Below are positions 5,301 through 6,261 of a DNA stretch of 6,261 bases, in pieces. This DNA is from Methanobacteriota archaeon (GTDB lineage Archaea; Thermoplasmatota; Poseidoniia; MGIII; CG-Epi1): assembly GCA_002731905.1 (NCBI GenBank), contig PCBV01000033.1:13324-19584 (forward strand), given 5' to 3'. Position numbers and translations under genes: made by a program. A model generated the notes under the pieces. It was given only the letters and a program-made list of their open reading frames with translations. It was not told the DNA's origin and made no database searches. Numbering within the stretch: the first letter of the stretch is position 1; the number at the start of each line of letters is the position of its first letter.

Positions 5301-6261
5301 AGAGCAGCAGCACCCCGCTCTGGAGCTACACCGTTACTGGGCTCTCGCCCCAACTGGTTTCTGTCACAATCTCGGCGGACGGTAAGTACATCGCCGCCGG
5401 TTCTAGGTACGACACGGTCTACCTTTTCGACAAGGACAGTAGCACACCACTCTGGAGCTACGAGACAGGGGATACTGTGTATTCGGTTGCCATCTCGGCT
5501 GACGGCAAGTATATCGTTGCCGGTTCACTTGATAGAAAGGTCTACCTCTTCGATAAAGACAGTGGTATTCCCTTCTGGAATTACGATACAGATCACCCTG
5601 CGCGTGCGGTTGCCATATCAGCTGACGGTGAGTACCTCACTGCCGGCACCACAGGCGACAAAGTCTATGCCTTCGAAAATACGGCATTAACCAGTGTTGG
5701 CCAGGAACAGCAAGTTGATATCTCCCCCGGAACGCCCGTTACTCTGAACACTTGGGAGGATATGGGGCTGCTGCTAGAACTCGTAGTTGGAGACATTGCG
5801 TCTGGAAACGTCACCGTCACTTCCGTTGACGTAACTCCGCCCCTGCCGGATAATGGTATCCTGGAGGATGTCGGAATCTATGTTTCCATATCGATGGATA
5901 TGACCATCCAGGACTCCTTGGATTATGCCAATATAACTCTGAACTTTGACACTAAACTCCTTCCTGATGGTGTGATTGCTGACACTCTACAGGTATACCA
6001 TTATTCCGATGAGGGTGGGTGGGAAGCATCGGAAACAGGCGGCATAGACCTAGAGAACGGTACTGTCTGGGGACACTTCACAAATTTCTCTGTCTTCGCG
6101 GTGTTTGGTTCCAATACAGCCCCTGTTGCCGACGCGGGACCGGACCTGAAAATCACTCCCGGTTCGCAGGCAGTGTTCTTCGGCACGGCGGTAGATGCTG
6201 ATGGGACCATAGCCCTCTATGAGTGGGACTTCGACGGGGACGGTGTCTTCGATTACAGCGC
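2294..6261 (+). CDS. Giant secreted beta-propeller/PKD surface protein (5' part, runs off right edge)
   Basis: One frame stays open from 2294 to the window end (at least 1,322 codons). Residues 1-29 are a signal peptide: basic start (GARFVR), hydrophobic core (LAVLLLLAVVFLF), and AEA before the mature IDPEW. Then come 16 propeller blades (34-691), a PKD/Ig-like domain (700-785), 8 more blades (797-1132), a beta-sandwich (about 1133-1273) and the first half of a PKD domain (1274 on). The blade consensus is WSYTT-x-V-x-SVAISADGEYI, then VAGSDDYKVYLFDKDSSTPL, of the PQQ-like/WD-like type common in euryarchaeal surface proteins. No enzyme site is visible, so adhesion, scaffold or binding at the cell surface is inferred. 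A C-terminal anchor, if any, lies beyond the window. The GTG at 2294 gives the cleanest signal peptide; an in-frame ATG at 2237 would add 19 residues (MFLCKKHKHFSQLRFEQDT) but sits inside the palindrome. Confidence 0.9.
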   Translation, partial: MGARFVRLPLAVLLLLAVVFLFVSEGAEAIDPEWSYETGAGVNSVAISADGEYIVVGSDDYKVYLFEKDSSTPLWSYTTGGTVHSVAISADGQYTASGSDDNKVYLVNGDGDIWSYTTGDIVRSVAISADGEYIAAGSRDNNLYFFDKDSSTPIWSYTTEGGVQSVAISADGEYIVAGSDDYKVYLFDKDSSTPLWNHTTEGEVYTVAISADGEYIVAAGLVGDARLYLFHKDSSTPLWGWASGHCEGCGGIRSVDISAGGEYISVGSDDCSVYLFDKDSANPLWSYNGIEGIQYVHSVAISADGEYVVAGFYDGGVYLFDKDSSTPLWSYTAVDAVDSVAISADGEYIAAGSWDNYVYLFDNIMPHWTYTTRNSVRTVAVSADGEYIVAGSDDQKVYLFNKDNSTPLWSYTSGNTVWSVAISADGEYIAAGSNEYVHLFDKDSNTPLWSYLIESDAKSISISADGEYIAVGSADGRVYLFNKDSDDPLWSSSTEAEVPSVSISADGEYIAVGSFDGKVYLFGKDSDAPLWSYTTASDFVRSVSISADGEYVTATSDDYNVYLFDKDSNEPLWSYRVGHQGCSVSISADGEYIAAVTYDGNGLYLFNSDNSTPLWNHTIAGNVNSAAFSADGEYIVVSGGNDIFFFDKDSSLPLWDYTTGSQVDTVAISADGAYIVAGSHDYKVYTFKNTASGDESENDPPQIWSIDVGPNPAYENVRVYFDSDSEDIDGDVVAFEWTSDIDGLLSTSKSFDSDTLSVGAHTISFRVQDDDGSWSDYAYQNLMILEEEIEDKNEFPWNYTTGDDVNSVSISGNGEYIVAGSDDYKVYLFNKNSSTPLWSYTAEDSVNSVAISADGEYIVAGGKDDYIYFFDKDSSTPLWSYNTADDVGRVSISADGEYIAAGSYDKKVYLFGKDSGTPLWSYEIGGGVSSVAISADGEYIAAAGEGDTNVYLFDKDSSTPLRNYTIEGDIYCYDFVASCVAISADGKYIVVGNDVGQIHLLDKSSSTPLWSYTVTGLSPQLVSVTISADGKYIAAGSRYDTVYLFDKDSSTPLWSYETGDTVYSVAISADGKYIVAGSLDRKVYLFDKDSGIPFWNYDTDHPARAVAISADGEYLTAGTTGDKVYAFENTALTSVGQEQQVDISPGTPVTLNTWEDMGLLLELVVGDIASGNVTVTSVDVTPPLPDNGILEDVGIYVSISMDMTIQDSLDYANITLNFDTKLLPDGVIADTLQVYHYSDEGGWEASETGGIDLENGTVWGHFTNFSVFAVFGSNTAPVADAGPDLKITPGSQAVFFGTAVDADGTIALYEWDFDGDGVFDYS
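2393..4366 (+). repeat. First propeller block: 16 tandem blade repeats
   Basis: Sixteen repeats each begin at a Trp codon: 2393, 2516, 2633, 2756, 2879, 3008, 3146, 3278, 3395, 3518, 3638, 3761, 3884, 4010, 4136 and 4256. Lengths run from 39 to 46 residues, with 41 (123 bases) most common. The invariant core is ISADGEYI; the second half is KVYLFDKDSSTPL followed by the next Trp. Blade 8 ends FDNIMPH and blade 16 ends FKNTASGDES, both lacking the KDSSTPL linker, which divides the block into two groups of eight. Blade 2 is also atypical (VNGDGDI). Blades 5, 6, 7, 13 and 14 have small loop insertions. Blade 6 carries an extra CxxC. Confidence 0.9.
4391..4648 (+). other. PKD/Ig-like domain between the two propeller blocks
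   Basis: Residues about 700-785 read DPPQIWSIDVGPNPAYENV, then DSEDIDGDVVAFEWTSDIDG, then SVGAHTISFRVQDDDGSWSD. The D-x-DGD-V-x-x-F-x-W core and the V-G-x-H-T-I-x-F-R-V-x-D-x-x-G ending are the hallmarks of PKD-type extracellular beta-sandwich domains. Such domains are usually spacers or protein-interaction modules in archaeal surface proteins. An acidic linker (EEEIEDKNEFP, 4649-4681) joins it to the second propeller block. Confidence 0.8.
4682..5689 (+). repeat. Second propeller block: 8 tandem blade repeats
   Basis: Eight repeats begin at 4682, 4805, 4928, 5051, 5177, 5321, 5453 and 5576. They follow the same consensus as the first block. The first has ISGNGEYI instead of ISADGEYI. The fifth starts with Arg in place of Trp (RNYT) and is the longest at 48 residues, with an inserted CYDFVASC loop. 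The last ends FENTALTSV in place of FDKDSSTPL, matching the FKNTASGDES end of the first block. Eight blades are what one closed PQQ-type propeller would need. Confidence 0.9.
5690..6112 (+). other. Beta-sandwich domain after the propellers, PGF-pre-PGF-like
   Basis: About 140 residues without blade motifs. The second half, YANITLNFDTKLLPDG, then LQVYHYSDEGGWE, then NGTVWGHFTNFSVFAVFG, has the pattern of a strand-rich domain frequent in archaeal surface proteins: an N-I-T strand, an L-x-V-Y-x-Y strand, a G-x-W-E turn, and a final x-F-S-x-F-A. It resembles the domain that often precedes PGF-CTERM sorting tails, but here it is internal. The assignment rests on pattern only. Confidence 0.5.
6113..6261 (+). 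other. PKD domain, N-terminal half (cut by window end)
   Basis: NTAPVADAGPDLKITPGSQA, then VFFGTAVDADGTIALYEWDF, then DGDGVFDYS. This matches the classical PKD signature P-V-A-D-A-G-P-D, F-x-G-x-A-x-D-x-D-G-T-I and Y-x-W-D-F-D-G-D-G. The aspartates in DFDGDGVFD are typical of PKD domains that can bind calcium. The domain continues past the right edge. Confidence 0.92.

Noticed and set aside
4718..5353. Minus-strand open frame of 211 codons over the second propeller block
   Set aside because: It is antisense to the repeats and mirrors their periodicity (recurring VAPERRAAVLVEEVDL-like units). The plus frame has a signal peptide and recognisable domains.
2393..5689. Regular direct repeats that might suggest a CRISPR array or satellite DNA
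   Set aside because: The period is about 123 bases, variation is mostly synonymous or conservative, and the frame is open throughout, so this is a protein repeat.
2393..5689. Classical eukaryote-style WD40 repeats or Asp-box (BNR) repeats
   Set aside because: Blades lack the GH and WD dipeptides and the SxDxGxxW Asp-box; the ADGxY-GS-KVY-W pattern is of the PQQ/WD-like type.

Overview
The window looks like a piece of an archaeal chromosome, most likely a Thermoplasmatota-type euryarchaeon (Marine Group II or a relative). This is inferred from three things: a class II HMG-CoA reductase, large secreted PQQ/WD-like beta-propeller and PKD proteins, and a membrane protein with a single anchor and a roadblock-like cytosolic tail. 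No rRNA or other marker gene is present, so the assignment is tentative. Coding density is very high, and no stretch over 100 bases lacks a gene.

Layout. Positions 1-348 (minus) hold the N-terminal 116 residues of HMG-CoA reductase, which runs off the left edge. Positions 394-2208 (minus) encode a complete 604-residue surface protein: signal peptide, beta-rich and sequon-rich ectodomain, one membrane segment, and a cytosolic alpha/beta domain. It lies 45 bases upstream of the reductase in the same direction, so the two may be co-transcribed. Positions 2209-2293 form a compact divergent control region carrying a 9+9 base perfect inverted repeat. Positions 2294 to the right edge (plus) are one uninterrupted reading frame of at least 1,322 codons. 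It encodes a giant secreted protein with a signal peptide, 16 propeller repeats, a PKD/Ig-like domain, 8 more propeller repeats, a beta-sandwich domain, and the start of a classical PKD domain. It has no stop in the window.

How the parts may work together. The reductase makes mevalonate for isoprenoid lipids and has no obvious functional link to its neighbours. The two surface proteins are transcribed away from a shared 85-base region and may be co-regulated parts of the cell envelope. One would be a large extracellular propeller scaffold, the other a membrane-anchored protein able to pass information to the cytoplasm. That pairing is inference. The clearest unusual structure is the repeat architecture: 24 blades whose linker is replaced at blades 8, 16 and 24, suggesting three consecutive eight-bladed propellers.
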